From Bacteroidota bacterium (lineage in GTDB: Bacteria; Bacteroidota; Bacteroidia; B-17B0; Aurantibacillaceae), in contig JANYGK010000064.1 of the NCBI GenBank assembly GCA_025362395.1, positions 38,869-102,868 on the forward strand: 64,000 nt of DNA. Reading direction: 5' to 3'. This document shows positions 56,750-64,000 of the stretch, piece by piece (position 1 is the first letter of the stretch; each line of letters starts with the position of its first letter). The notes below the pieces were generated by a model. The model did not search any database and was not told the DNA's origin. It saw nothing but the letters and a program-made list of their open reading frames with translations. A program made the translations under genes and the position numbers.

Positions 56750-58156
56750 TTAAATATTCAACGCCCTGTTTCCTGTCGCATTTAATGCCGCTTCTTTTAA
56801 AGCTTCCGTAAATGTAGGGTGAGCATGGCTTATTCGGCCTATGTCTTCAGCGCTTGCCCTGTATTCCATTGCTACAACGGCTTCACCGATCACGTCGGCA
56901 ACACGCGGCCCTATCATGTGTACGCCAAGCACTTCATCCGTTGTTTCATCCGATAATACCTTTATAAAACCGTCTGTATCCATACTTGCCTGCGCTCTTC
57001 CGCTTGCTTTAAAAGGAAATGAACCTGATTTATATTTAATACCTTTTTCTTTCAGTTGTTCTTCCGTTAAGCCTACAGCGGCTACTTCGGGCCATGTATA
57101 TACAACACCCGGTATTAAATTATAATTTACATGAGGTTTTTGTCCGGCAATAGATTCTGCTACAAACACACCTTCCTCTTCCGCTTTATGGGCTAACATA
57201 GCGCCTACAATTACGTCACCGATCGCATAAATATTATCAGCGCTTGTTTTTAAGTGAGCATCAACCGCTATGCGGCCGCGTTCATCTAGCTTAACGCCTG
57301 CTTTTTCAGCATTTAAGCCTTCTGTATAAGGTTTACGCCCAACAGACATTAATACATAATCTCCTTTTAATTCTACTTTTTCTCCTTTATCATTATCGGC
57401 AGTAACAGTAGCTTCTTTTTCTTTTACGGTAACACTTGCCACTTTATGCTTCATGTAAAAATCAATGCTTAAATTTTTCTTCAACACACGTTGCAGTTCT
57501 TTTCCTAGGCCGGCATCCATGCTGTAAATTAAGCGGTCCATAAATTCAACTACCGATACTTTTGCGCCTAAACGTGCGTAAACACTCCCTAATTCAAGGC
57601 CTATTACGCCGCCGCCTATAATAATTAAATGTTTAGGAATTTCCGTTAACTCTAACGCTTCTGTTGATGTGATCACGCGTTTTTTATCTATTTCTATCCC
57701 CGGTAAAGAGGAAGGTTTAGAGCCTGTAGCAATAATCGTTTTAACGGATTCTATTTGTTCTTTTTTACCTTCTGCATTTGTAATATTAATTACGGTGTTC
57801 GATTCAAAGCTTCCGACACCTGTAAACACAGTAATCTTATTTTTTTTCATTAAAAAAGCAACTCCTGCGTTATTTGTTTTTATAACACCGCGCTTACGTT
57901 CTATCATTTGTTTAAAATTTACTTTCGGTGATTTAACGTCGATGCCGTGTTGCTCAAAATTATGCACGGCATTATGGAAATGTTCCGATGAATCCAGTAA
58001 TGCTTTTGATGGAATGCACCCTACATTTAAACAGGTTCCGCCCAATACAGGGTACTTTTCAATAATAGCGGTTTTCATACCTAATTGCGCGCAACGTATT
58101 GCTGCAATATATCCTCCGGGACCTGAACCGATAACGGTTACATCAAATTTTTCCAT
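56750..58156 (-). CDS. lpdA: Dihydrolipoyl dehydrogenase (E3)
   Basis: The product is 468 residues from the ATG at 58156 (MEKFDVTVIGSGPGGYIAAI). A frame extending to 58192 adds 12 residues that do not match the family. FAD-binding GSGPGG, the redox disulfide C-x4-C in GGTCLNVGCIPSKALL, the NAD-binding GGGVIGLELGSVYARLG and the active-site H-x4-E in HAHPTFTEALKEAAL are all present. It reoxidises lipoamide in the pyruvate and 2-oxoglutarate dehydrogenase complexes and the glycine cleavage system. The E1 and E2 genes are elsewhere. It is 50 bases downstream of lnt on the same strand. Confidence 0.96.
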   Translation of the reverse strand: MEKFDVTVIGSGPGGYIAAIRCAQLGMKTAIIEKYPVLGGTCLNVGCIPSKALLDSSEHFHNAVHNFEQHGIDVKSPKVNFKQMIERKRGVIKTNNAGVAFLMKKNKITVFTGVGSFESNTVINITNAEGKKEQIESVKTIIATGSKPSSLPGIEIDKKRVITSTEALELTEIPKHLIIIGGGVIGLELGSVYARLGAKVSVVEFMDRLIYSMDAGLGKELQRVLKKNLSIDFYMKHKVASVTVKEKEATVTADNDKGEKVELKGDYVLMSVGRKPYTEGLNAEKAGVKLDERGRIAVDAHLKTSADNIYAIGDVIVGAMLAHKAEEEGVFVAESIAGQKPHVNYNLIPGVVYTWPEVAAVGLTEEQLKEKGIKYKSGSFPFKASGRAQASMDTDGFIKVLSDETTDEVLGVHMIGPRVADVIGEAVVAMEYRASAEDIGRISHAHPTFTEALKEAALNATGNRALNI

Positions 58157-58206
58157 ATAAGTGGGCTTGTTTATTTTTATAATTGACAGCACGAAGTTAC
58201 TACTTT

Positions 58207-59796
58207 TTAAGACTTTTTAAAACGTAATATCTGACTCCATACAAATAATAAGAGTGCCGTAAGAGAGGCTGAATAAGAGATAAGATCCCCGAAACGTACA
58301 AAAAATGTAGTAATGGTATTAGGCGTCATATTTTTTGAGATCAGGGCTTCTTTCCAGTACGGGGTAGCTTGTTCAATTTCGCCGAGCGGTGTTATAAAGC
58401 AGGAGATGCCAGTGTTGGCACATCGTGCAATTTCTTTACGGGTTTCAATAGCACGCAGCTTCGCATAAGCTAAGTGCTGCTTATGGCCCGGAGTATTCTG
58501 CCACCAGCCGTCGTTGGTAATAATAAAAATAAGATTAGCGCCGTTTCTTACATATTGCGCTACAAAATCGGGGTATACACTTTCATAACAAATCACCGGT
58601 GCAATACCAACGGCTTTATTATGACTGAAAAATACGGTTCTGTCATTTTGAGTTCCCAAACTCCCCATGGTTCCGCCCAAATCAATGGCTAAGCCTTCAA
58701 AGGGTTTAAATAAAGCGGGAAACGGCATTTTTTCTACGCCCGGTACCAATTTAGATTTATGATAAAAAGCAATGGATTCATTAGTAAGCTGCATACCTGT
58801 ATTGTAGGATTCAAAATAATCGTTGGCATCACTAAATTTACGGGCAGTTGAGGAATGCCGTTCTGTGGGCTTAAAAACATGTAACGTATTGGCGCCGCTT
58901 ATAATGGTTAAATGAGGATATTTACCAAGAATCGTGTCTTTTAAAAAACGAAGAGATAAAGATTCAGATTCTTTTCCCTCAAATATATTCTCTGTTAAAA
59001 AGGTTTCAGGCAATACTAAAAAATCAACGGTCGAGTCTAACGTACCTTTAATTTGTTGCATTAATTTTTGAAGCTGGACTTCAGGTTCCGTATAAAATTT
59101 GTCATTATAAGGATCCACGTTAGGCTGTATTACCAAGGTTTTGTAGCTTTCCTTTTTATCACTTAAAGAAAACGAAAAGAAAATAGTGTATGATAATAAA
59201 ACAGGAATAATAATGACCCCTACCGGTTTTGCAAATTGTTTTAAAGTATAATCAGTAGTTTTAAGGAGCTTAAATAATAAAATATTTACTGCCAGTATCC
59301 ATAGGCTTCCTCCCGATGTTCCCGTAAATTCATACCACTGTACCCAGTTATGAGTATTGGCAAATACGTTGCCTAATGTAAGCCATGTCCATGTTAGGTC
59401 CCATAATGTATGCCCGTATTCAAAACCCAGCCATAAAGGAATTAAAAGCCATACAGCCCATGATTTATTTAAACGGCGCTTTAAATTGTGCCATATCATA
59501 AACACAACACACATCAACAGTGCATTGCATATAATGGCCATACAGGCGCCTTCCAATGAAGCGTAATAGATCCACCAGGTCACGCAAATGTTCCATATAA
59601 AAAAACTGAGATAGCTTAATCCTGTAAGCGATACTCTTTTACGGCCTGATGTGGGAGAGCTCGAAATTTTATCTTCAATAACCAATAATGGAATCCAAGC
59701 GAAGAATATTAAGAACGTGAATGGTTGAAACCATGAAATACTTAATAGCAGCCCACTGATTATGGCCAATAAATAATTTGGAAGTCTTTGTAACAC
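58207..59796 (-). CDS. lnt: Apolipoprotein N-acyltransferase
   Basis: The 529-residue inner-membrane protein starts at GTG 59796. It has about eight membrane segments in the first 215 residues and at the end, and a periplasmic nitrilase domain (about 225-490). The catalytic triad is E264 (LPETFL), K347 (YHKSKLVPGVEKMPF) and C403 (PVICYESVYPDF). Lnt adds the third acyl chain to lipoproteins, so the lipoproteins in this window (DUF4349, DUF5011 and others) are probable substrates. Gene order lnt-lpdA suggests a shared transcript. Confidence 0.94.
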   Translation of the reverse strand: MLQRLPNYLLAIISGLLLSISWFQPFTFLIFFAWIPLLVIEDKISSSPTSGRKRVSLTGLSYLSFFIWNICVTWWIYYASLEGACMAIICNALLMCVVFMIWHNLKRRLNKSWAVWLLIPLWLGFEYGHTLWDLTWTWLTLGNVFANTHNWVQWYEFTGTSGGSLWILAVNILLFKLLKTTDYTLKQFAKPVGVIIIPVLLSYTIFFSFSLSDKKESYKTLVIQPNVDPYNDKFYTEPEVQLQKLMQQIKGTLDSTVDFLVLPETFLTENIFEGKESESLSLRFLKDTILGKYPHLTIISGANTLHVFKPTERHSSTARKFSDANDYFESYNTGMQLTNESIAFYHKSKLVPGVEKMPFPALFKPFEGLAIDLGGTMGSLGTQNDRTVFFSHNKAVGIAPVICYESVYPDFVAQYVRNGANLIFIITNDGWWQNTPGHKQHLAYAKLRAIETRKEIARCANTGISCFITPLGEIEQATPYWKEALISKNMTPNTITTFFVRFGDLISYSASLTALLLFVWSQILRFKKS

Positions 59797-59922
59797 GGCT
59801 TAAATATAAGTAAAACTTACGTTCATTATTCTTTATGAGCAGGCGTTTTTATGATGACTAGATTTAAACCGCTAAAAGATGTTACAATATTTTGCAAAAT
59901 ATCCCTCACACTCATAAAATTG

Positions 59923-59930
59923 TATCTTTG
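59923..59930 (+). promoter_or_regulatory. tgt: -7 promoter element (TATCTTTG) for tgt
   Basis: TATCTTTG matches TAnnTTTG and lies 17 bases before the TTG start at 59948, so the leader would be very short. No TTG at the normal -33 spacing was found; one lies 28 bases away. Confidence 0.4.
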
Positions 59931-59947
59931 CCAAAATTAAACTGACA

Positions 59948-61078
59948 TTGAAATTTTCACTTTTACATAAAGATCCTCAATCAAAAGCCAGGGCAGGTAT
60001 TATTGAAACTGATCACGGCCAAATACAAACACCTATTTTTATGCCTGTAGGCACTGCCGCTACGGTTAAAGCGGTACATCAACGAGAGCTTAAAGAAGAT
60101 ATCAAAGCACAGATTATTTTAGGAAATACCTATCATTTATATTTGCGCCCGGGGTTAGAAGTATTGGAGAACGCGGGCGGCTTACATAAATTTAACGGCT
60201 GGGACAGGCCGCTGTTAACAGACAGCGGGGGATACCAAGTTTTTTCACTGGCCAATTCACGTAAACTTGCCGAAGAAGGTGCAACCTTTAAATCACACAT
60301 CGACGGCAGCAAGCATTTATTTACACCGGAAGGAGTAATGGATATTGAGCGCACCATCGGGGCTGATATTATGATGGCCTTTGATGAATGTACTCCTTAC
60401 CCTTGCGATTATAAATATGCCAAAAACTCATTAGGCTTAACGCATCGTTGGTTAGACAGATGTATACAACGCTTTTCGGAAACAGAGCCTAAATACGGCT
60501 ATTCACAAGCTTTATTTCCTATTGTGCAGGGGTCGGTGTATAAAGATCTGAGAATTGAATCGGCTGAATTTATCGCCTCAAAAGGTTCGGAAGGTAACGC
60601 TATTGGCGGCTTATCGGTTGGTGAGCCGGCGGAAGATATGTATGCTATGACAGAAGTGGTATGCGATATTTTACCGGCCGATAAACCGCGTTATTTAATG
60701 GGCGTAGGTACGCCGGTAAATATTTTAGAAAGCATAGCCTTAGGCGTTGATATGTTTGATTGTGTAATGCCAACCCGTAACGCCCGCCATGGTTTACTAT
60801 TTACACAGAACGGCATCATTAATATTAAAAATGAAAAATGGAAAAAGGATTTTTCTGTTTTGGATGAAAACGGGACAAGCTATGTCGATCATCAATACAG
60901 TAAAGCGTATTTAAGACATTTATTGGTTTGCGGTGAATTTTTAGCAGCACAAATTGCCAGTATTCATAATTTAGCTTTTTATTTATGGTTGGTTACAGAA
61001 GCAAGGAACAGGATTATGGACGGTACATTTTATGATTGGAAAAACAAAATGGTAAAACAATTAGCACAACGCCTTTAA
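59948..61078 (+). CDS. tgt: tRNA-guanine transglycosylase lacking the zinc-binding cysteines
   Basis: The 376-residue protein uses TTG 59948 as start; no ATG lies nearby and the N-terminus KFSLLHKDPQSKARAGIIET is that of the family. Catalytic D92 (TDSGGYQVF) and nucleophile D271 (VDMFDCVMPTRNARHG) are present. The usual C-x-C-x2-C zinc site near residues 300-320 is replaced by ENGTSYVDHQYSKAYLRHLL; only the later His in SIHNLAFYLW remains. Tgt inserts preQ1 or queuine at position 34 of certain tRNAs. The same loss is known to me from other Bacteroidota Tgt proteins, so the enzyme is likely active. The LptF/LptG gene follows after 47 bases. Confidence 0.92.
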   Translation: MKFSLLHKDPQSKARAGIIETDHGQIQTPIFMPVGTAATVKAVHQRELKEDIKAQIILGNTYHLYLRPGLEVLENAGGLHKFNGWDRPLLTDSGGYQVFSLANSRKLAEEGATFKSHIDGSKHLFTPEGVMDIERTIGADIMMAFDECTPYPCDYKYAKNSLGLTHRWLDRCIQRFSETEPKYGYSQALFPIVQGSVYKDLRIESAEFIASKGSEGNAIGGLSVGEPAEDMYAMTEVVCDILPADKPRYLMGVGTPVNILESIALGVDMFDCVMPTRNARHGLLFTQNGIINIKNEKWKKDFSVLDENGTSYVDHQYSKAYLRHLLVCGEFLAAQIASIHNLAFYLWLVTEARNRIMDGTFYDWKNKMVKQLAQRL

Positions 61079-61125
61079 TAAAAATAATCCCTTTGCGAAT
61101 AGCTTTGCGGTTAATACACACATAA

Positions 61126-62253
61126 ATGCTTAAAATACTGGACAGATATATATTGAAACGTTTTATAGGAACGTTTTTCTTTTCCATAGCGTTAATGCTG
61201 AGCATATTTATTGTGTTTGATATTTCCGAAAAATTGCAGGATTTTGTAGCCGGTAAAGTGCCGATAAAAGAAATTATATTCGAACATTATCTCAACTTCA
61301 TTCCTTATTACGGAAACTTATTCAGTCCTTTATTTACATTTATTGCGGTAATTTTATTTACTTCTAAAATGGCGTATAAAACAGAATTCGTTGCTATTTT
61401 ATCAAGCGGAACAAGCTTCCGGCGAATTTTAAGGCCTTATATGATTGGTGCCGCGCTTATTACAGGGATGTCTTTAGTATTAAATCATTTTATCATTCCT
61501 AAATCAAATAAAATACGGATTGGCTTCGAGGATAAGTATATCAACGATGGTTATAATACTGAAGAAACAAGTATCTATAAACAAATAGCCCCGGGCACCA
61601 TTCTTTATTTGTCCGATTATAACAATCATACAAATACATCAAGCCAGATATCTATTGAAAAAATTGTAAATAACAGGCAGGTATCTATGCTTAAGGCTGA
61701 AAATATGAAGTGGGACAGCCTTTCAGGCACATGGAGTTTAACAAACGTATTTGAAAGAAAGATAGTTTACAGCACCGTTAAAGATTCGGCTAATCCAAAG
61801 AAATCAAAAATTACTTTTAAAGAAACACATAAATTTTATCCTTCAAAAAAAATAAAAATAGATTTTGCTCCTAAAGATATGGCTCGTTTTGAGAGTAAAA
61901 TTGAAGTGCTGCCTTATTTTGAACTAAGGGATTATATCCTTAAAGAAAAACAAAAAGGATCGAGCCGGATAGAATTTTTTGAAGTAGAAATGTACAAGCG
62001 AACCGCTTTTCCGTTTGCAACATTTATTCTTACTATTATTGGCGTATCAATTTCATCTCGTAAAATCCGCGGTGGAGTTGGCTTGCACATAGCCTTGGGC
62101 CTGGTGTTGAGCTGTATTTATATTTTATTTATGCATGTGTCTACAACGTTTGCTACGTCAGGCCAGGGCCTCAGGCCTCTTCTTGCAGTTTGGATACCTA
62201 ATATTGTGTTTTCTTTTGTTGCTTTTTTTCTTTATAAAAGAGCTCAACAATAA
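61126..62253 (+). CDS. LptF/LptG family permease (YjgP/YjgQ)
   Basis: The 375-residue protein has three membrane helices near the N-terminus (LKRFIGTFFFSIALMLSIFI and on), a large periplasmic beta-jellyroll (about 135-290) and three C-terminal helices (YKRTAFPFATFILTIIGVSI, GGVGLHIALGLVLSCIYILF). This is the LptF/LptG layout: membrane part of the ABC transporter that extracts lipopolysaccharide from the inner membrane. Which of the two it is cannot be told. It follows tgt on the same strand, an order I recall as common in the phylum. Confidence 0.92.
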   Translation: MLKILDRYILKRFIGTFFFSIALMLSIFIVFDISEKLQDFVAGKVPIKEIIFEHYLNFIPYYGNLFSPLFTFIAVILFTSKMAYKTEFVAILSSGTSFRRILRPYMIGAALITGMSLVLNHFIIPKSNKIRIGFEDKYINDGYNTEETSIYKQIAPGTILYLSDYNNHTNTSSQISIEKIVNNRQVSMLKAENMKWDSLSGTWSLTNVFERKIVYSTVKDSANPKKSKITFKETHKFYPSKKIKIDFAPKDMARFESKIEVLPYFELRDYILKEKQKGSSRIEFFEVEMYKRTAFPFATFILTIIGVSISSRKIRGGVGLHIALGLVLSCIYILFMHVSTTFATSGQGLRPLLAVWIPNIVFSFVAFFLYKRAQQ

Positions 62254-62289
62254 TAAAATGAAATAAATTTTTGATAATAAATATTAGTT

Positions 62290-63807
62290 ATGATGATCGC
62301 TTCACTTAAACATTATTTCAAACTTCATCCATTACGTTCCATTATTTTTTTAGGGCTTATTTTCAGATTGCTCGCCACTATTTTCTCTAAAGGTTTCGGT
62401 TTTTTCGATGATCATTTTTTGGTTCTCGAAGCCGCACAGTCATGGGTAGACGGTACAGATTATAATAACTGGTTACCTTCTGCAGACGATCCCGGGAGAG
62501 AGCCGCAAGGCCATTCTTTTTTTTATGTGGGAGTGCATTATTTGATCCTTAAATTTTTCACAACCTGTGGCTTAACCGATCCGCAGGGTAAATTATATTT
62601 TATTCGTTTATTCCATGCCTTATGGTCTTTACTCACCGTTTATTATGGGTTTAAAATTGCGTATAAAAGAGCTAATCTCCGGGTAGCAACATGGGTAGGC
62701 TTAGCACTTTCATTGTATTGGTTTTTTCCTTTTTTAAGTGTTCGTAATTTAGTGGAAATTGCCTGCATTCCACCTATGGTTATAGCTACATGGCTTGTTT
62801 ATAAAGATGATTGTAAATTTTCGGGTAAAACGGCTTTTATAATAGGGTCTCTGCTTGCCTTGGCTTTTTCATTACGGTTTCAGTCCATTATTTTTACGGC
62901 AGGCTTTGGCTTGTCGCTTTTAATTCTTAGAGTTTCGTTCAAAAACATAATAGGAGTTATTTTAGGGTTTATAGTAGTGGCCGGCATTACTCAAGGATTG
63001 TTGGATATATACGTTTGGAGAAAACCGTTTGTTGAATTTATAGCTTACGTGCAATACAACATCGATAATGCTACGGTGTATGGTGTAAATATTTGGCACA
63101 TGTATATTTCTTTGATATTGGGGCTTTTAATCCCGCCTGTGAGTATTTTAATGTTTGCAGGTTACTTTAAAAATTGGAAAAGAGAACCGCTTTTATTTTG
63201 GCCGGCTTTTTTATTCTTTGCCTTTCATACTTATTTTCCAAATAAGCAAGAACGTTTTATTTTACCCGTTATTCCCTTTATCATTATTTTAGGAATTATA
63301 GGAGCCTTTCAAATTATGGAGAGCAAAGGGTGGGAAACAAAAAAATGGTTTAGGAATACAGTTGCAGTATGTATTATTTTAAATTTATTTCTTTTGCCGA
63401 TCCTTACAGTTTCTTACTCTAAGCGCAACAGGGTAGAGGCTATGTGCTATATTGCTAAACAAAAAGACTGCGTTCGTTTGATCATAGAAGACTCTAACCG
63501 CTGGGACGATTTCACTATGCCCCCTCAGTATTATCTTGCGAACTGGAGTTCTACAATAGGTGTTACAGGCATTTATACACCTGACAGTGTATTAGCTTTT
63601 TATAAAAAGACTTCGGTTTCCGAAAGACCTAATTATGTTGTATTTATGCAGGCTGAACATATTTCTGAAAGAGTAGATGCTATGCGAAAGCGTTTTCCTA
63701 CACTGCATTATGAAACTACAATAGAGCCAAGCTTTATAGATAAAACGATGTTTTTCCTGAACCCGGTAAACGATAATCAAACGACATACATTTATAAAAT
63801 CAGGTAA
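62290..63807 (+). CDS. GT-C type glycosyltransferase, integral membrane
   Basis: The 505-residue product has about ten membrane segments. The first periplasmic loop carries FGFFDDHFLVLEAAQSWVDG with an acidic DD pair typical of the catalytic site of lipid-phosphosugar dependent GT-C enzymes (PMT/ArnT/GPI mannosyltransferase-like), followed by GREPQGHSFFYVGVHYLILK. The C-terminal 130 residues are soluble (CVRLIIEDSNRWDDFTMPPQ). It likely transfers a sugar or aminosugar to a lipid or protein at the periplasmic face. It follows the LptF/G gene after 36 bases, which fits an envelope role. Confidence 0.85.
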   Translation: MMIASLKHYFKLHPLRSIIFLGLIFRLLATIFSKGFGFFDDHFLVLEAAQSWVDGTDYNNWLPSADDPGREPQGHSFFYVGVHYLILKFFTTCGLTDPQGKLYFIRLFHALWSLLTVYYGFKIAYKRANLRVATWVGLALSLYWFFPFLSVRNLVEIACIPPMVIATWLVYKDDCKFSGKTAFIIGSLLALAFSLRFQSIIFTAGFGLSLLILRVSFKNIIGVILGFIVVAGITQGLLDIYVWRKPFVEFIAYVQYNIDNATVYGVNIWHMYISLILGLLIPPVSILMFAGYFKNWKREPLLFWPAFLFFAFHTYFPNKQERFILPVIPFIIILGIIGAFQIMESKGWETKKWFRNTVAVCIILNLFLLPILTVSYSKRNRVEAMCYIAKQKDCVRLIIEDSNRWDDFTMPPQYYLANWSSTIGVTGIYTPDSVLAFYKKTSVSERPNYVVFMQAEHISERVDAMRKRFPTLHYETTIEPSFIDKTMFFLNPVNDNQTTYIYKIR

Positions 63808-63812
63808 TTCGT

Positions 63813-63873
63813 CAAATTTTTTTAAAAAAGATAAATTTTTTTCTTGGTGAATGAGAAAAAGTTATTACATTTG
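63813..63873 (+). promoter_or_regulatory. Strong promoter with upstream A/T tract at the window end
   Basis: TTG at 63844-63846, a spacer of 19 bases and TACATTTG at 63866-63873 match the Bacteroidota consensus fully. A run of A and T (63813-63843) precedes it like an UP element. The transcript would begin near 63880 (GCAGCCCGTT and on). The following 120 bases hold no ORF I trust and no match to 16S rRNA, tmRNA or RNase P starts. The product lies beyond the window; rRNA, tRNA or ribosomal protein genes are the likeliest, by promoter strength. Confidence 0.65.
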
Positions 63874-64000
63874 CAGCCCGTTATTTGAGGTTGTAAAGAG
63901 AGAGAGCTGGAGTAGGAGGTTGAATTTATTTTTAAAGTTATTAAAATAAATTTGGATATTAAGTTGCATAGGCTTCAGCTTTTTGCCAATGCGTCGGCTC

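Noticed and set aside
57669..58160. 163-codon frame on the plus strand opposite lpdA
   Set aside because: It lies wholly antisense to a well-supported gene, has no family features and reflects codon bias of lpdA.
63880..64000. Start of 16S rRNA, tmRNA or RNase P RNA
   Set aside because: None of their conserved 5' sequences is present before the window ends; only the promoter can be supported.

Overview
This 64 kb window is ordinary chromosomal DNA from a low-GC member of the phylum Bacteroidota. The evidence is a cell-surface protease with a type IX secretion (T9SS) type A tail, a PKD-repeat protein with a gliding-motility (T9SS type B) C-terminal domain, several protein families largely confined to this phylum (DUF5606, CCC-motif membrane protein, TolB-propeller/Omp fusion), and promoters of the TTG-N19-TAnnTTTG type (clearest upstream of the isocitrate dehydrogenase gene and at 63844-63873). 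Order and genus cannot be fixed from the sequence alone; a Flavobacteriales-like or neighbouring uncultured lineage is my guess.

Layout. 0-14.4 kb: tail of RNase III, a PA0069-type radical SAM protein, a secreted M4 metalloprotease, a class 3 aldehyde dehydrogenase, a duplicated coiled-coil exported protein, a stand-alone response regulator, a B12-binding radical SAM protein, a methyltransferase, small conserved proteins, two lipoproteins and aminoacyl-histidine dipeptidase. 14.4-18.9 kb: the only accessory-looking stretch, with two tandem ORF6N-domain genes followed by three unrecognised genes. 19.0-22.7 kb: class Ia ribonucleotide reductase (nrdA, nrdB). 23-30.2 kb: envelope and small conserved proteins, an M3 oligopeptidase, a frameshifted GIY-YIG nuclease between inverted repeats, an AsmA-like protein and a DUF2179 membrane protein. 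30.3-42.9 kb: the TolB/Omp fusion, an MBL hydrolase, a YyaL/DUF255 thioredoxin-fold protein, uvrC, a glycosyltransferase without a normal start codon and a membrane-anchored beta-propeller protein.

42.9-51.6 kb: purM, metF, a barrel-like outer membrane protein, icd, an NFU iron-sulfur scaffold, an acetyltransferase, a glycosyltransferase/flippase pair for surface polysaccharide, then DUF2752 and CCC-motif membrane proteins. 51.9-63.8 kb: the large PKD protein, trxA, a 65-residue protein between two terminators, a YfiT-like DinB protein, lpdA, lnt, tgt, an LptF/LptG permease and a GT-C glycosyltransferase. The window closes with a strong promoter preceded by an A/T tract; its product lies beyond the end.

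Functionally the window mixes nucleotide supply (nrdAB, purM, metF), central metabolism (icd, lpdA), redox and Fe-S maintenance (trxA, NFU), translation quality (tgt), repair (uvrC) and envelope building (lnt, LptF/G, AsmA-like, glycosyltransferases, T9SS cargo). I found no tRNA, rRNA, CRISPR array, transposase or prophage structural genes. I see no convincing large undescribed system. The best leads are the GIY-YIG remnant bracketed by inverted repeats, the paired ORF6N genes with shared promoter and tail sequences, and the internally duplicated coiled-coil protein.
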